Assembly: GCA_900315105.1 (NCBI GenBank)
Contig: OMXX01000091.1
Coordinates: 1 to 26,058, forward strand
Origin: an uncultured Prevotellaceae bacterium
Lineage (GTDB): Bacteria; Bacteroidota; Bacteroidia; Bacteroidales; Bacteroidaceae
DNA: 26,058 bases
Reading direction: 5' to 3'
Within the stretch, counting starts at the first letter, position 1. Every line of letters starts with the position of its first letter. Below are positions 1 to 6,144 of this stretch, in pieces. The notes beneath the pieces are model-generated. The model ran no database searches. It was not told the origin of the DNA and was given only the letters and a program-made list of their open reading frames with translations. Both the position numbers and the translations under genes were made by a program.

Positions 1-1
1 T

Positions 2-40
2 GACGCAACTCTCCACGGCCCTTATAGCATTCCTGGATAG
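2..40 (+). CDS. Possible 3' end of an upstream gene (partial)
   Basis: One frame is open from the window edge to a TAG at 38-40 and would end in DATLHGPYSIPG. The stop falls just before a strong terminator hairpin, which is where a gene end is expected. Only 12 codons are visible, so no function can be given and the reading may be accidental. Confidence 0.3.
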   Translation, partial: DATLHGPYSIPG

Positions 41-42
41 GA

Positions 43-79
43 CCTCCTACTGGTTTCGGCTGGTAGGAGGTTTATATTT
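43..79 (+). terminator. Rho-independent-type terminator
   Basis: CCTCCTAC (43-50) pairs perfectly with GTAGGAGG (63-70) around a short loop and is followed by a T-rich run. It closes off the upstream transcript before the first promoter in the window. Confidence 0.75.
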
Positions 80-96
80 ACATATGGTATATTTTT

Positions 97-122
97 TTCG
101 CAAGATTTACACTCCTTATTAT
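97..122 (+). promoter_or_regulatory. TTCGCAA-type phage promoter, copy 1
   Basis: TTCGCAA at 97 is followed 20 nt later (start to start) by TATTAT at 117, with TTACA between. A strong RBS and the gene at 142 follow at once. The same arrangement recurs at ten further sites with identical spacing. Confidence 0.75.
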
Positions 123-141
123 AAGAAAGGAGGTGTTCTTT

Positions 142-327
142 ATGAAAACATATAAAGAATTATATTCAAAATATTCTAAGATGAAAAAAGAAGATCTTGT
201 AAAATTATTAATAATTCACGATAAAGCAATGGAAACAATAATTAAAAACAATGATCAGATAATTAATCTTGGAAAAGATTTTGAAAGAATCAACGAAAAT
301 ATAAAGAAACTTTTTAAAGATGAGTAG
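142..327 (+). CDS. Small charged helical protein, unknown function
   Basis: 61 aa, lysine-rich and apparently all helical (a KKEDLVKLLIIHDKAME segment followed by an amphipathic helix). The ATG at 142 is chosen over a GTG at 133 because the AAAGGAGG ribosome site runs up to about 134, leaving no room for the GTG. It is the first cassette in the row: own promoter at 97, and its TAG stop forms part of the following terminator stem. No family recognised; a coiled-coil or nucleic-acid-associated role is possible but not shown. Confidence 0.75.
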   Translation: MKTYKELYSKYSKMKKEDLVKLLIIHDKAMETIIKNNDQIINLGKDFERINENIKKLFKDE

Positions 328-349
328 GGTTTCATACCCTATTCTTTTT
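325..349 (+). terminator. Terminator overlapping stop codon and next promoter
   Basis: TAGGGT (325-330), loop TTCAT, ACCCTA (336-341), then a T-rich run that merges into TTCGCAA of the next promoter. The TAG stop of the gene before it lies in the stem. Confidence 0.75.
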
Positions 350-373
350 CGCAAATTTTACATATAGTATAAT
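348..373 (+). promoter_or_regulatory. TTCGCAA-type phage promoter, copy 2
   Basis: TTCGCAA at 348 and TATAAT at 368-373, with TTTACAT in the gap. It drives the gene at 415 and begins inside the T-tract of the preceding terminator. Confidence 0.8.
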
Positions 374-414
374 AGCCGAAAGGCAAAAATTATATTTTTT
401 GGAGGAACAGAAAA

Positions 415-762
415 ATGAAATGTATGGATTATTTATACGAATGTTATAATGATTCTTTAAGTGGTAAGTATAAGTATGGATCATGGATTATTGGACATAT
501 ATGTGGTTTAATAATGATGATATCCTCTATTATATATGGTGTAAATGAAATTGAAACCATATTTAATAATGGGATATTAGAAACTATTTTCGGATATATG
601 TCATTAATTATATTTGTCATACTTGTTACTGTTATAACTGAATTCATTATACATTTATTGTATGGACTAATCGCGGATAACATTTACTCATTAGTACGTT
701 CAATTGAAATAAAAAAATATATGAAGGAGGCTGAATTAGAAGCAAAGAAGGATAAGGGTTGA
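415..762 (+). CDS. Small membrane protein with two transmembrane segments
   Basis: 115 aa. Two strongly hydrophobic segments are visible, about residues 22-45 (starting GSWIIGHICGLIMM) and 58-88, followed by a charged cytosolic-type tail rich in E and K. A TTGGAGGA ribosome site lies at a normal distance from the ATG. It stands alone between its own promoter and terminator. No family recognised; an early phage protein acting at the host membrane is a reasonable guess only. Confidence 0.8.
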   Translation: MKCMDYLYECYNDSLSGKYKYGSWIIGHICGLIMMISSIIYGVNEIETIFNNGILETIFGYMSLIIFVILVTVITEFIIHLLYGLIADNIYSLVRSIEIKKYMKEAELEAKKDKG

Positions 763-780
763 AACATACCCTATTCTTTT
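754..780 (+). terminator. Terminator hairpin
   Basis: AGGGT (755-759) pairs with ACCCT (768-772) around TGAAACAT and is followed by ATTCTTTT. The TGA stop of the gene is in the loop. The stem-loop at 2456 is nearly identical. Confidence 0.75.
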
Positions 781-804
781 CGCAAGAATTACATCTTCTA
801 TAAT
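779..804 (+). promoter_or_regulatory. TTCGCAA-type phage promoter, copy 3
   Basis: TTCGCAA at 779 and TATAAT at 799-804, with AATTACAT between. It drives the small gene at 831. Confidence 0.8.
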
Positions 805-830
805 AGCATAACATAAAGGAGGTAATGATT

Positions 831-1025
831 ATGTTGTATGTTAGAGTAATAGGTGTCGTTATAGGCATATTATTGGCTGCTGGTACTATTTGTGCCTGTG
901 GTTTGTTTGACCAAGATGATAATGACGATGAGAAAGTAAGTAAGGATACAGTTCTTACAGAAGAAACACTTGTCGAAGAGATTATCGTTGAGGAGATACA
1001 AATAGAAGAGATACAGATAAAGTAG
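831..1025 (+). CDS. Short membrane-anchored acidic protein, possible lipoprotein
   Basis: 64 aa. The N-terminus is one hydrophobic segment (about residues 4-22) ending in two cysteines (CAC), a weak lipobox-like site. The rest is very acidic and ends in a short internal repeat built on VEEI/IEEIQI. The ATG at 831 gives 8 nt spacing from AGGAGG; the in-frame ATG at 825 is only 2 nt away and is unlikely. The repeat suggests a flexible surface-exposed or partner-binding tail. No family recognised. Confidence 0.7.
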   Translation: MLYVRVIGVVIGILLAAGTICACGLFDQDDNDDEKVSKDTVLTEETLVEEIIVEEIQIEEIQIK

Positions 1026-1027
1026 CC

Positions 1028-1062
1028 AATAATGGGTCGTTTTACACGGCCTATTATTTTTT
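1028..1062 (+). terminator. Terminator hairpin
   Basis: AATAATGGGTCGT (1028-1040) pairs, with G-U pairs, with ACGGCCTATTATT and leads into a run of six T that forms the start of the next TTCGCAA element. Confidence 0.75.
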
Positions 1063-1086
1063 CGCAAGAATTACATATTATATAAT
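1061..1086 (+). promoter_or_regulatory. TTCGCAA-type phage promoter, copy 4
   Basis: TTCGCAA at 1061 and TATAAT at 1081-1086, with AATTACAT between. Drives the gene at 1125. Confidence 0.8.
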
Positions 1087-1124
1087 AGCCGAAAGGTGAG
1101 TATATTTTTCAGGAGGAAAACAAA

Positions 1125-1592
1125 ATGAAAATGGAATCATCAGAAATTAAGGTGAGTTATGAAGCTAATGTTGAGGCATTTATTGTTCCCAACAAGACAC
1201 ACGTTGTATCAGATTTTCTATTTGATGCGGACGATCGAGAGACAGCATATAAATTGCTTGCGTGGATTAACAAGGTTCATTATGAACCATCAGAAGATAA
1301 GTTGGTTGAATTTTGGTATGTATCGCCAGAATTAGAATCCGATAATCTTGTTGATCATGGTTTTAAGATAAATGGACAGTATTGTAATTGTGATTACGAT
1401 ATCGGACGTTTCTTACCATACAGCATGGTTAAAGATCATAAAGAAGGAGATACTATAGATGTTATTTGGCCATATGATGATGGTAGTGATGTAATGAAGT
1501 TTATATTAATGCATGTGACATTTAAACAGATGGGCTATCGATACGCTCGATTTGGAAAATTTGAGGAGGTGCTTGAACGGGTAACTAAATGA
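1125..1592 (+). CDS. Acidic soluble protein, unknown function
   Basis: 155 aa, rich in D, E, Y and W, with no membrane segment or signal. The pattern looks like a compact mixed alpha/beta fold (a strand-rich start, a helix around ETAYKLLAWINKV, a C-terminal region RYARFGKFEEVLERV). CAGGAGGA supports the ATG at 1125. The acidic character would suit a DNA-mimic or inhibitor of a host DNA-binding protein, but no motif proves this. It is the longest product in the early cassette row. Confidence 0.75.
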   Translation: MKMESSEIKVSYEANVEAFIVPNKTHVVSDFLFDADDRETAYKLLAWINKVHYEPSEDKLVEFWYVSPELESDNLVDHGFKINGQYCNCDYDIGRFLPYSMVKDHKEGDTIDVIWPYDDGSDVMKFILMHVTFKQMGYRYARFGKFEEVLERVTK

Positions 1593-1601
1593 TCATTAGC
1601 G

Positions 1602-1630
1602 ATATAGGTCTTACATGGCCTATATTTTTT
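1602..1630 (+). terminator. Terminator hairpin
   Basis: ATATAGGTC (1602-1610), loop, GGCCTATAT (1617-1625), then TTTTT running into TTCGCAA. Confidence 0.8.
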
Positions 1631-1654
1631 CGCAAAATTTACATATTATATAAT
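1629..1654 (+). promoter_or_regulatory. TTCGCAA-type phage promoter, copy 5
   Basis: TTCGCAA at 1629 and TATAAT at 1649-1654, with ATTTACAT between. An ATG overlapping the -10 box at 1653 cannot be a start, which decides the start of the next gene. Confidence 0.8.
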
Positions 1655-1697
1655 GACAATAAAAACTATATTAGATTGTCAAAGAAAGAGGTATATT

Positions 1698-1871
1698 ATG
1701 GAACTTATAGGTGTAGCTTGTTTAATAGTAGCAATTATGTACACAATTAAGACAATCTTTGGAATCTTTAGAGATATGGAATCTGGAAGACAGGTTAATA
1801 ATCTCTTGGCATTCACAAAGAAGATGTTTAAGCAGTACAGTAAGTTACTTGAACAGGAGCTTGGGGACTAA
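1698..1871 (+). CDS. Small single-pass membrane protein
   Basis: 57 aa. An N-terminal transmembrane helix (about residues 3-24, MELIGVACLIVAIMYTIKT) is followed by a basic/amphipathic cytosolic tail. A longer reading from 1653 is rejected because that ATG sits in the promoter -10 box; the ATG at 1698 follows AAAGAGG. The TAA lies in the loop of the following terminator. No family recognised. Confidence 0.75.
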   Translation: MELIGVACLIVAIMYTIKTIFGIFRDMESGRQVNNLLAFTKKMFKQYSKLLEQELGD

Positions 1872-1888
1872 TCATCCCCTTTCTTTTT
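1862..1888 (+). terminator. Terminator hairpin over the stop codon
   Basis: GGGGA (1863-1867) pairs with TCCCC (1875-1879), followed by TTTCTTTTT. The TAA stop is in the loop. Confidence 0.75.
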
Positions 1889-1912
1889 CGCAAAATTTAC
1901 ATCTCCTATAAT
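1887..1912 (+). promoter_or_regulatory. TTCGCAA-type phage promoter, copy 6
   Basis: TTCGCAA at 1887 and TATAAT at 1907-1912, with ATTTACAT between. Drives the gene at 1942. Confidence 0.8.
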
Positions 1913-1941
1913 GCAATATAACTTTATAGGAGGACAATGAA

Positions 1942-2220
1942 ATGAAAGAACCGAGATTATCAAAGAAGGGTAAGTTATTCGTGAGACTTTGTGAGAAGAT
2001 AGGTTTCACTGTATTGACGACGACTTTGGGGCTTGTGGCTTTCTTTACAGGACATCCGATTATCGCATTTGCGATGACCGTATGGGCTTGTTGGGAAACT
2101 CACGGGGCTTTTAAGGCGTTCTTCAGATACAGCGAAGAACCGACTCTTATTATAGAGAAGAACGAAGCTCCCCAGAATTTAAAGGAGGTTAATTCTGAAG
2201 AAGTCATTATTGAGGAGTAA
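1942..2220 (+). CDS. Small membrane protein, probable helical hairpin
   Basis: 92 aa. A basic N-terminus precedes two hydrophobic stretches (about residues 20-35, FTVLTTTLGLVAFFTG, and 37-50, PIIAFAMTVWACW), then an acidic tail. An ATG five bases upstream (1937) reads only two codons before a stop, so 1942 is used; AGGAGG lies at 1928-1933. Codon use here is somewhat richer in G and C than in neighbouring genes. No family recognised. Confidence 0.75.
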   Translation: MKEPRLSKKGKLFVRLCEKIGFTVLTTTLGLVAFFTGHPIIAFAMTVWACWETHGAFKAFFRYSEEPTLIIEKNEAPQNLKEVNSEEVIIEE

Positions 2221-2229
2221 TGCAAAGAC

Positions 2230-2260
2230 ATGGGTCGTGAATCACGGCCTATATCTTTTT
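2230..2260 (+). terminator. Terminator hairpin
   Basis: ATGGGTCGTG (2230-2239) pairs with CACGGCCTAT (2243-2252) around AAT, then ATCTTTTT. The stem resembles the one at 1028. Confidence 0.8.
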
Positions 2261-2266
2261 ATTACA

Positions 2267-2292
2267 TTCGCAAAATTTACACACACTATAAT
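2267..2292 (+). promoter_or_regulatory. TTCGCAA-type phage promoter, copy 7
   Basis: TTCGCAA at 2267 and TATAAT at 2287-2292, with ATTTACAC between. Drives the gene at 2321. Upstream bases here are ATTACA rather than a T-run, showing that the conserved part begins at TTCG. Confidence 0.8.
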
Positions 2293-2320
2293 GACAATAA
2301 TTTTAAGGAGGTGTTTTGTT

Positions 2321-2464
2321 ATGGTCGAAAGCAGACGCAATCCTGAAGGTCATGAGGATTTCGTGAACTTTTCTAAAAGGGTTTACAAGAGAGATCCTTC
2401 TGAAATGACGGATGATGAATTCGACAGAGCAGAAGATGACTGGTTATGTCGTTTGAAGGGTTGA
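2321..2464 (+). CDS. Very small charged protein
   Basis: 47 aa, soluble, highly charged and rich in E, D, R and K (for example PSEMTDDEFDRAEDDW). The frame is open further upstream, but that part lies in and before the promoter; the ATG at 2321 follows AAGGAGG and comes after the -10 box. Its TGA falls in the loop of the next terminator. No family recognised. Confidence 0.7.
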   Translation: MVESRRNPEGHEDFVNFSKRVYKRDPSEMTDDEFDRAEDDWLCRLKG

Positions 2465-2484
2465 AACATACCCTTTAAACTTTC
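2456..2484 (+). terminator. Terminator hairpin, weak T-tract
   Basis: AAGGGT (2456-2461) pairs with ACCCTT (2470-2475) around TGAAACA. The following tract TTAAACTTTC is poorer in T than at the other sites. Confidence 0.55.
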
Positions 2485-2507
2485 GCAAAATTTACATACA
2501 CTATAAT
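2482..2507 (+). promoter_or_regulatory. TTCGCAA-type phage promoter, copy 8
   Basis: TTCGCAA at 2482 and TATAAT at 2502-2507, with ATTTACAT between. Drives the gene at 2537. Confidence 0.8.
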
Positions 2508-2536
2508 GACTATAAAAATAAAAGGAGGTACTTTGT

Positions 2537-2701
2537 ATGAGTATCAGAAGCGAAATAACCGGAAGATTGGTTAAGGAGCGAGTCTATACTGGACTTGAGA
2601 ACATGAAGGTGTTTCTCAACAAAGTAGCAGATTCAGCTACTGAACGAATCGACCGCAAACAGCGTTTGATAATTGACGAGGACATTACTAATAATAAATA
2701 G
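2537..2701 (+). CDS. Very small charged protein
   Basis: 54 aa, starting MSIRSEITGRLVKERV and ending in a polar tail. It is rich in R, K, E and D with an amphipathic helical look (GLENMKVFLNKVADSATERI). AAAGGAGG precedes the ATG at 2537 and the TAG is at 2699-2701. It occupies a full cassette with its own promoter and a strong terminator, which supports it as a real gene despite its size. No family recognised. Confidence 0.7.
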   Translation: MSIRSEITGRLVKERVYTGLENMKVFLNKVADSATERIDRKQRLIIDEDITNNK

Positions 2702-2706
2702 TCGAG

Positions 2707-2739
2707 ATTAATAGGGCATTCGTGTCCTATTAATTTTTA
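2707..2739 (+). terminator. Strong terminator with TTCG loop
   Basis: ATTAATAGGGCA (2707-2718), loop TTCG, TGTCCTATTAAT (2723-2734), then TTTTT. This 12-bp stem with one G-U pair ends the early cassette row; no TTCGCAA element follows it. Confidence 0.9.
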
Positions 2740-2768
2740 TAAACACTTATATTTAAAGGAGGCTCACA

Positions 2769-2987
2769 ATGGCTAAAATCGCAGACGGAAAGGTATTATT
2801 TGTATATGATGGACCTTTCTTACACTTTGGAACAGTACAAGGGCATGGGATATTTCATACCTATGCTGTTTCTTTTGAACAGGCTCGTAACAATATTATA
2901 TATCAGTATAAGAAGTTACATGGCTACAAACCAACATTTAAGTTAACAATCGATATGACAAAATTAAAGGCTGAGGAGGAAAATTAA
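2769..2987 (+). CDS. Small protein, unknown function
   Basis: 72 aa, start MAKIADGKVLFVYDG, with beta-type residues first and a helix around FEQARNNIIYQYKKLHG, ending in a short acidic tail. AAAGGAGG precedes the ATG. It opens the long operon that runs without internal promoters or terminators to 8358. No TTCGCAA element lies upstream, so its promoter is either weak (TTATATTTA at about 2748) or different in type. The F/Y-rich N-terminal part recalls small phage proteins, but I cannot name a family. Confidence 0.75.
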   Translation: MAKIADGKVLFVYDGPFLHFGTVQGHGIFHTYAVSFEQARNNIIYQYKKLHGYKPTFKLTIDMTKLKAEEEN

Positions 2988-2988
2988 T

Positions 2989-3216
2989 ATGACAGAATTA
3001 GAAGTTAAAAAATTAAAAGATTTACATTCGCAATATTTAAAAGCCAATAAAGAATTTAATTCATTTTGTAATGGAATTAAAACATTTCCCGATATGACTA
3101 ATGATCAAGAATTACAATTTGATTCATTATATGAAAAAGCAAAAGAAGCAGAAAGAAATTGGAGAGCATTTGGTAGAATGTTAAATACAAAATATGGTAT
3201 AGAAAAAGGAGAATAA
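2989..3216 (+). CDS. Small helical protein
   Basis: 75 aa, almost entirely charged helix-forming sequence, compatible with a helical hairpin or coiled coil (LKDLHSQYLKANKEFNSFC then LQFDSLYEKAKEAERNW). Starts one base after the previous stop with GAGGA upstream; translationally coupled. No membrane segment and no recognised family. Confidence 0.75.
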   Translation: MTELEVKKLKDLHSQYLKANKEFNSFCNGIKTFPDMTNDQELQFDSLYEKAKEAERNWRAFGRMLNTKYGIEKGE

Positions 3217-3221
3217 TATTT

Positions 3222-3707
3222 ATGACTATTTTCATTATTTGTATGGTAGCAGTAGTACTTGCTATGGGTATTGTTGGAGGAATTTATATTTTAGGGCTTA
3301 AGGACGCTATCAAGGAGAAGGAGAGTCGAATTGATAAACTTGAGCATGACCTTGAATGGTGGGAGAAGTATTGTGATAGTATTACGGCTGAGAAGACCAC
3401 GATTATTAATACACACGAAAATCGTCTTAAGGAACTTGAGAAGAATTCGGAGATGCTTCTTAAGGAACTTGAAGCTGCTCAAGAAAAAGCCCTTATTAAG
3501 GAATCTGAGAACGATAAACTTATATTTGAAATGAGTCTTAAGGATGGTATGTCTGAAACTGACGCCATGAAGAAGATCGACGAGGCTAATGCTATAAGAA
3601 TAGCAACAAAAGATCTCGATTTTCCACCGGTAGATAAGGTTGAAGATGATGATATTTCAGATGCAGTTAGTAAATTTCTAAATAGACAGGCTAAGAAGGA
3701 GGAATAA
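3222..3707 (+). CDS. Membrane-anchored coiled-coil protein
   Basis: 161 aa. An N-terminal transmembrane helix (about residues 2-25, IFIICMVAVVLAMG) is followed by a long coiled coil (about 28-100, many E/K/L heptads such as KESRIDKLEHDLEWW) and an acidic tail ending QAKKEE. The layout recalls Rz-type spanins or other phage membrane coiled-coil proteins, but there is no lysis cassette next to it, so this is only a structural similarity. Its start follows the junction TAATATTTATG, a variant of a junction used repeatedly downstream. Confidence 0.8.
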   Translation: MTIFIICMVAVVLAMGIVGGIYILGLKDAIKEKESRIDKLEHDLEWWEKYCDSITAEKTTIINTHENRLKELEKNSEMLLKELEAAQEKALIKESENDKLIFEMSLKDGMSETDAMKKIDEANAIRIATKDLDFPPVDKVEDDDISDAVSKFLNRQAKKEE

Positions 3708-3709
3708 AT

Positions 3710-4225
3710 ATGAGTATGCAACTTACTGGATATGACATAACACTTGAACCAACAGGATTACATAAAATAACTTTAGACTGCATTGGTAGTGAGAATGATT
3801 TAGAAACAATTAGAAAAGTATATTATAATCCTGGACTTTATCAAGTAATTGGTCTTACTAGTAGATCATGTGTAGGAACAAATAATGAAAAGGAGAATAC
3901 AACTATGACAGCTACAGAACTTCGCAGAATAGAAAATGAGGCTTATAATAGAGGATATGAAAGAGGAAGAAGAGTTGGATTCAGCGCTGGTACATCAGTA
4001 CATGGGGGATTTACTTGGCATAATCCAGATCTTAAGATCAAAAAGGTAATCTTCAACAATCCTGCAACCATTGTATTCTGGGCTGATGGCACAAAGACCG
4101 TAGCGAAGGCTCATGGTGATGATAAGTTTGACAAGGAAGTTGGTCTTACCGTCTGCATTGCAAAGAAGGCTCTTGGTAATAGGAGAAATTTTGATAAGGT
4201 ATTTAAGAAGTGGATTAAGGACTAA
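3710..4225 (+). CDS. Phage protein with conserved C-terminal VIFNNPATIVFW domain; internal start likely
   Basis: 171 aa from 3710. The C-terminal part (about residues 107-171) matches a small domain I recall as common in Firmicutes phages: a KVIFNNPATIVFWADGTKT beta hairpin, then a helix AIAKKALGN-like and FKKW. Its function is not known to me. A perfect AAAGGAG at about 3888 sits 9 nt before an in-frame ATG at 3905, so a 106-aa product (from MTATELRRIE) is probably also made, or is the ancestral gene with the first 65 residues added by fusion. The middle region YNRGYERGRRVGF is strongly basic and could bind nucleic acid. Confidence 0.8.
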   Translation: MSMQLTGYDITLEPTGLHKITLDCIGSENDLETIRKVYYNPGLYQVIGLTSRSCVGTNNEKENTTMTATELRRIENEAYNRGYERGRRVGFSAGTSVHGGFTWHNPDLKIKKVIFNNPATIVFWADGTKTVAKAHGDDKFDKEVGLTVCIAKKALGNRRNFDKVFKKWIKD

Positions 4226-4231
4226 TATTTT

Positions 4232-4375
4232 ATGTATGATTCATTAAAAGACTTTTGGCCGTTACCGCTTAAAGGATGCCCGTTTCAGGATAAATTCAAA
4301 TGTGTACCTTTTAAAGACGGTGATTGCCATAATTGTATTTATAAAAAAGAGTATAAAAAAGGAGACAAATTATGA
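4232..4375 (+). CDS. Cysteine-rich mini-protein
   Basis: 47 aa with five or so spaced cysteines (GCPF, KCVPF, DCHNC), the kind of spacing seen in small zinc-binding phage proteins that start with a CPF/CPL element. Its stop TGA overlaps the next ATG (ATGA at 4372-4375), so the two are translated together. The start follows TAATATTTT; no strong RBS is present. A similar product (CPLLKGQC) lies at 6145, suggesting a shared small family. Confidence 0.65.
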   Translation: MYDSLKDFWPLPLKGCPFQDKFKCVPFKDGDCHNCIYKKEYKKGDKL

Positions 4376-4836
4376 GAGTTTACAAGTGTGACAGATGCGG
4401 AAGTTATTATGATGTTCAGAGCCAGATTGGACCTTTTTATGCAGAGGTACAGGATGAACATGAGGTATATAGCATAGATGGAAAGTCCACAATAAAGGGC
4501 AAGGATCTGTGCGAGGATTGTATGAAGGATCTTAAGAGATGGTTTGTTCTGAGTGACAACGCAGAGAAGATTGAAGAAGAAGACATTAATGATATTCGTA
4601 TAGCTGAACTTGGACTTAGTACTAGAGTTGAAACCATTTTAAAACGTAATATACCCGGAGATCCTCGTATTGGTGATATAGTTGCTCTTGACTACAATCA
4701 GATTAGAAAAATGCGTTATATGGGTAAAAACTCCATAGATGAACTTGTTACTAAGTTAAGAGAGTTCCGTATACCTTATATTTTACATATGCTCGATAAT
4801 GGTAATGGCATGTTTGTAAGAAAGTATGAGGAGTAA
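4372..4836 (+). CDS. Zinc-ribbon protein with RNA polymerase alpha-CTD-like domain
   Basis: 154 aa. N-terminal zinc site: C6/C9 (KCDRCG) and C47/C50 (CEDC). The C-terminal region, about residues 74-135, follows the helix-hairpin-helix pattern of the bacterial RNA polymerase alpha C-terminal domain: IAELGLSTR, then IGDIVALDYNQIRKM, then RYMGKNSIDELVTKL, matching the family pattern LxLSxR, DLLxxxxxDLLxIRN and GKKSLxEI. In bacteria this domain binds UP-element DNA and activators. A phage copy attached to a zinc ribbon could bind promoter DNA or redirect transcription; this is inference. It shares an operon with other CxxC proteins. GGAGA precedes the ATG. Confidence 0.75.
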   Translation: MRVYKCDRCGSYYDVQSQIGPFYAEVQDEHEVYSIDGKSTIKGKDLCEDCMKDLKRWFVLSDNAEKIEEEDINDIRIAELGLSTRVETILKRNIPGDPRIGDIVALDYNQIRKMRYMGKNSIDELVTKLREFRIPYILHMLDNGNGMFVRKYEE

Positions 4837-4841
4837 TCTAA

Positions 4842-5510
4842 ATGTTCACAAAAGACTTTTTAAAAGACGCATTCTTTGAGAACTTTATCTTTATGATATT
4901 TGTGGTGGTGTTGACAGTTCTTTCAATAGGTATTGCTAAGAATATGCAGCATCTTCACGAAGCAGAGGCTAAATGCGGGCCTATGCACGTTCATCTCTCT
5001 GTTGATATTTCTCCACCGGATGTCTCGGAGGCTTTTGAGGTTGAGAAGAATAGAGAGAAAGCTCTAAAAGTTCTCAACAACTATGCTGATATTCGTAAGG
5101 CAATGACACATGTGTATCTTCCTGTTGATAGAATGGTACTCACTGATATTGGTAAGTACTACATCACGGGTTACACATCCATTGAGTGCGGTGGTTCTAC
5201 TATGACGGCCAGCGGAGCCACCGTACACAAAGGCAATCCTACTACATGTGCTATAGATCCTAAGCTTCATGACTTTGGTGACTTGTTTTATATTCCTTAC
5301 TTTGATCAGTTATATGTGGCAGAGGACACAGGTTCAGCGGTCAAAGGTAAGCACTTAGACTTATATTTTTACGATGATGAGTACAATTATGCACTATCGA
5401 TCACCGGATATTATAAGGTCTACAGTATTGAGTATATTACCGAGTATATTTCAGCAGACTATTTCAACATAACCGATATGGTTTGGGAGGTACAGAATGA
5501 GACTGATTGA
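4842..5510 (+). CDS. Membrane-anchored 3D-domain protein (cell-wall acting)
   Basis: 222 aa. An N-terminal transmembrane anchor (about residues 14-33, FIFMIFVVVLTVLSIGIA) is followed by a linker and a 3D (double-psi beta-barrel) domain from about residue 105: YYITGYT, SGATVHKG, the conserved D-x-G element EDTGSAVKG (about 164-172) and LDLYF. 3D domains occur in lytic transglycosylases of the MltA type and in Firmicutes resuscitation/spore proteins. The product is predicted outside the membrane and acting on peptidoglycan. This is unusual in a run of small zinc proteins; it may help remodel or lyse the wall. Confidence 0.8.
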   Translation: MFTKDFLKDAFFENFIFMIFVVVLTVLSIGIAKNMQHLHEAEAKCGPMHVHLSVDISPPDVSEAFEVEKNREKALKVLNNYADIRKAMTHVYLPVDRMVLTDIGKYYITGYTSIECGGSTMTASGATVHKGNPTTCAIDPKLHDFGDLFYIPYFDQLYVAEDTGSAVKGKHLDLYFYDDEYNYALSITGYYKVYSIEYITEYISADYFNITDMVWEVQNETD

Positions 5511-5961
5511 TGCAGATGAACTGAAAAAGTGTGCAATTCCTTGTGAAATCCACAATGGTGCTTTGACAGACTTGTGTGTTCCTCTATATCAGATGAGCAA
5601 CGAGGATATTACAAAGTATATAATTGATTATTGCCAACATTGTAACGGTGAGGGTTGTCCTTTACTTATGGAATGTATGAAAGGTAGAAAGAAAAAAATG
5701 CGGTTTGACAATGCTCCGACAGTAAAACCTGACGAGATACAGGCGATAATGAAAGACTATCTTGTATTCAGGTGTGAGCCTCAGGGTAAATGTAAGACTT
5801 GTAAACACTATCAACCATATTATGAGCAATTTTCAAACAAACCGAGAGGTGATGGTTTTTGTCGAATAGTAAGAATGGCTTATGAAGGAGCTACTACTAT
5901 AAATTGTCATGATGAATTTGGTTGTTCAGATTATGAGAAAGAGACAGACAATGGAAGCTAA
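5497..5961 (+). CDS. Cysteine-rich phage protein with RLIDADEL start
   Basis: 154 aa. The start MRLIDADELKK is a hallmark of small proteins frequent in Clostridia phages and mobile elements. Cysteines fall in two sets: CQHCNGEGCPLLMEC (about residues 48-62) and CKTCKHYQ...FC...CHDEFGCSDYE (about 104-150), giving one or two zinc sites. It overlaps the previous gene by 14 bp, so it is translationally coupled. Function unknown; zinc-stabilised protein- or nucleic-acid-binding is likely. Confidence 0.75.
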   Translation: MRLIDADELKKCAIPCEIHNGALTDLCVPLYQMSNEDITKYIIDYCQHCNGEGCPLLMECMKGRKKKMRFDNAPTVKPDEIQAIMKDYLVFRCEPQGKCKTCKHYQPYYEQFSNKPRGDGFCRIVRMAYEGATTINCHDEFGCSDYEKETDNGS

Positions 5962-6139
5962 AAATTGTCCATATTGCAATGAACCGGCAGACGTAGATGT
6001 CACCGTAGGATACACTCAGATTTATTGTCCTAGATATTCTTGTGACATGCCTTATATGGTAGTTCACCAAGATAAAGAAGAGGCAGTAAAGGCTTGGAAT
6101 AAACTAGTTTTAAAACTTAGATACGATGAGGAGGACTGA
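5951..6139 (+). CDS. Lar-like restriction-alleviation zinc protein
   Basis: 62 aa. CPYC near the start, a second CPRYSC pair, then EEAVKAWNKLV: this is the layout of the Lar family (CPFCG, C..C, EAIxAWN). Lar of Rac prophage eases type I restriction; small phage relatives are commonly given that name by similarity only. The ATG at 5951 is used because it places CPYC at the start as in the family; upstream in-frame ATGs lie inside the previous gene. Ends at the TGATATTTATG junction. Confidence 0.7.
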   Translation: MEAKNCPYCNEPADVDVTVGYTQIYCPRYSCDMPYMVVHQDKEEAVKAWNKLVLKLRYDEED

Positions 6140-6144
6140 TATTT

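Noticed and set aside
1653..1697. Longer start for the gene at 1698
   Set aside because: The ATG overlaps the promoter -10 box, so it would not be in the transcript.
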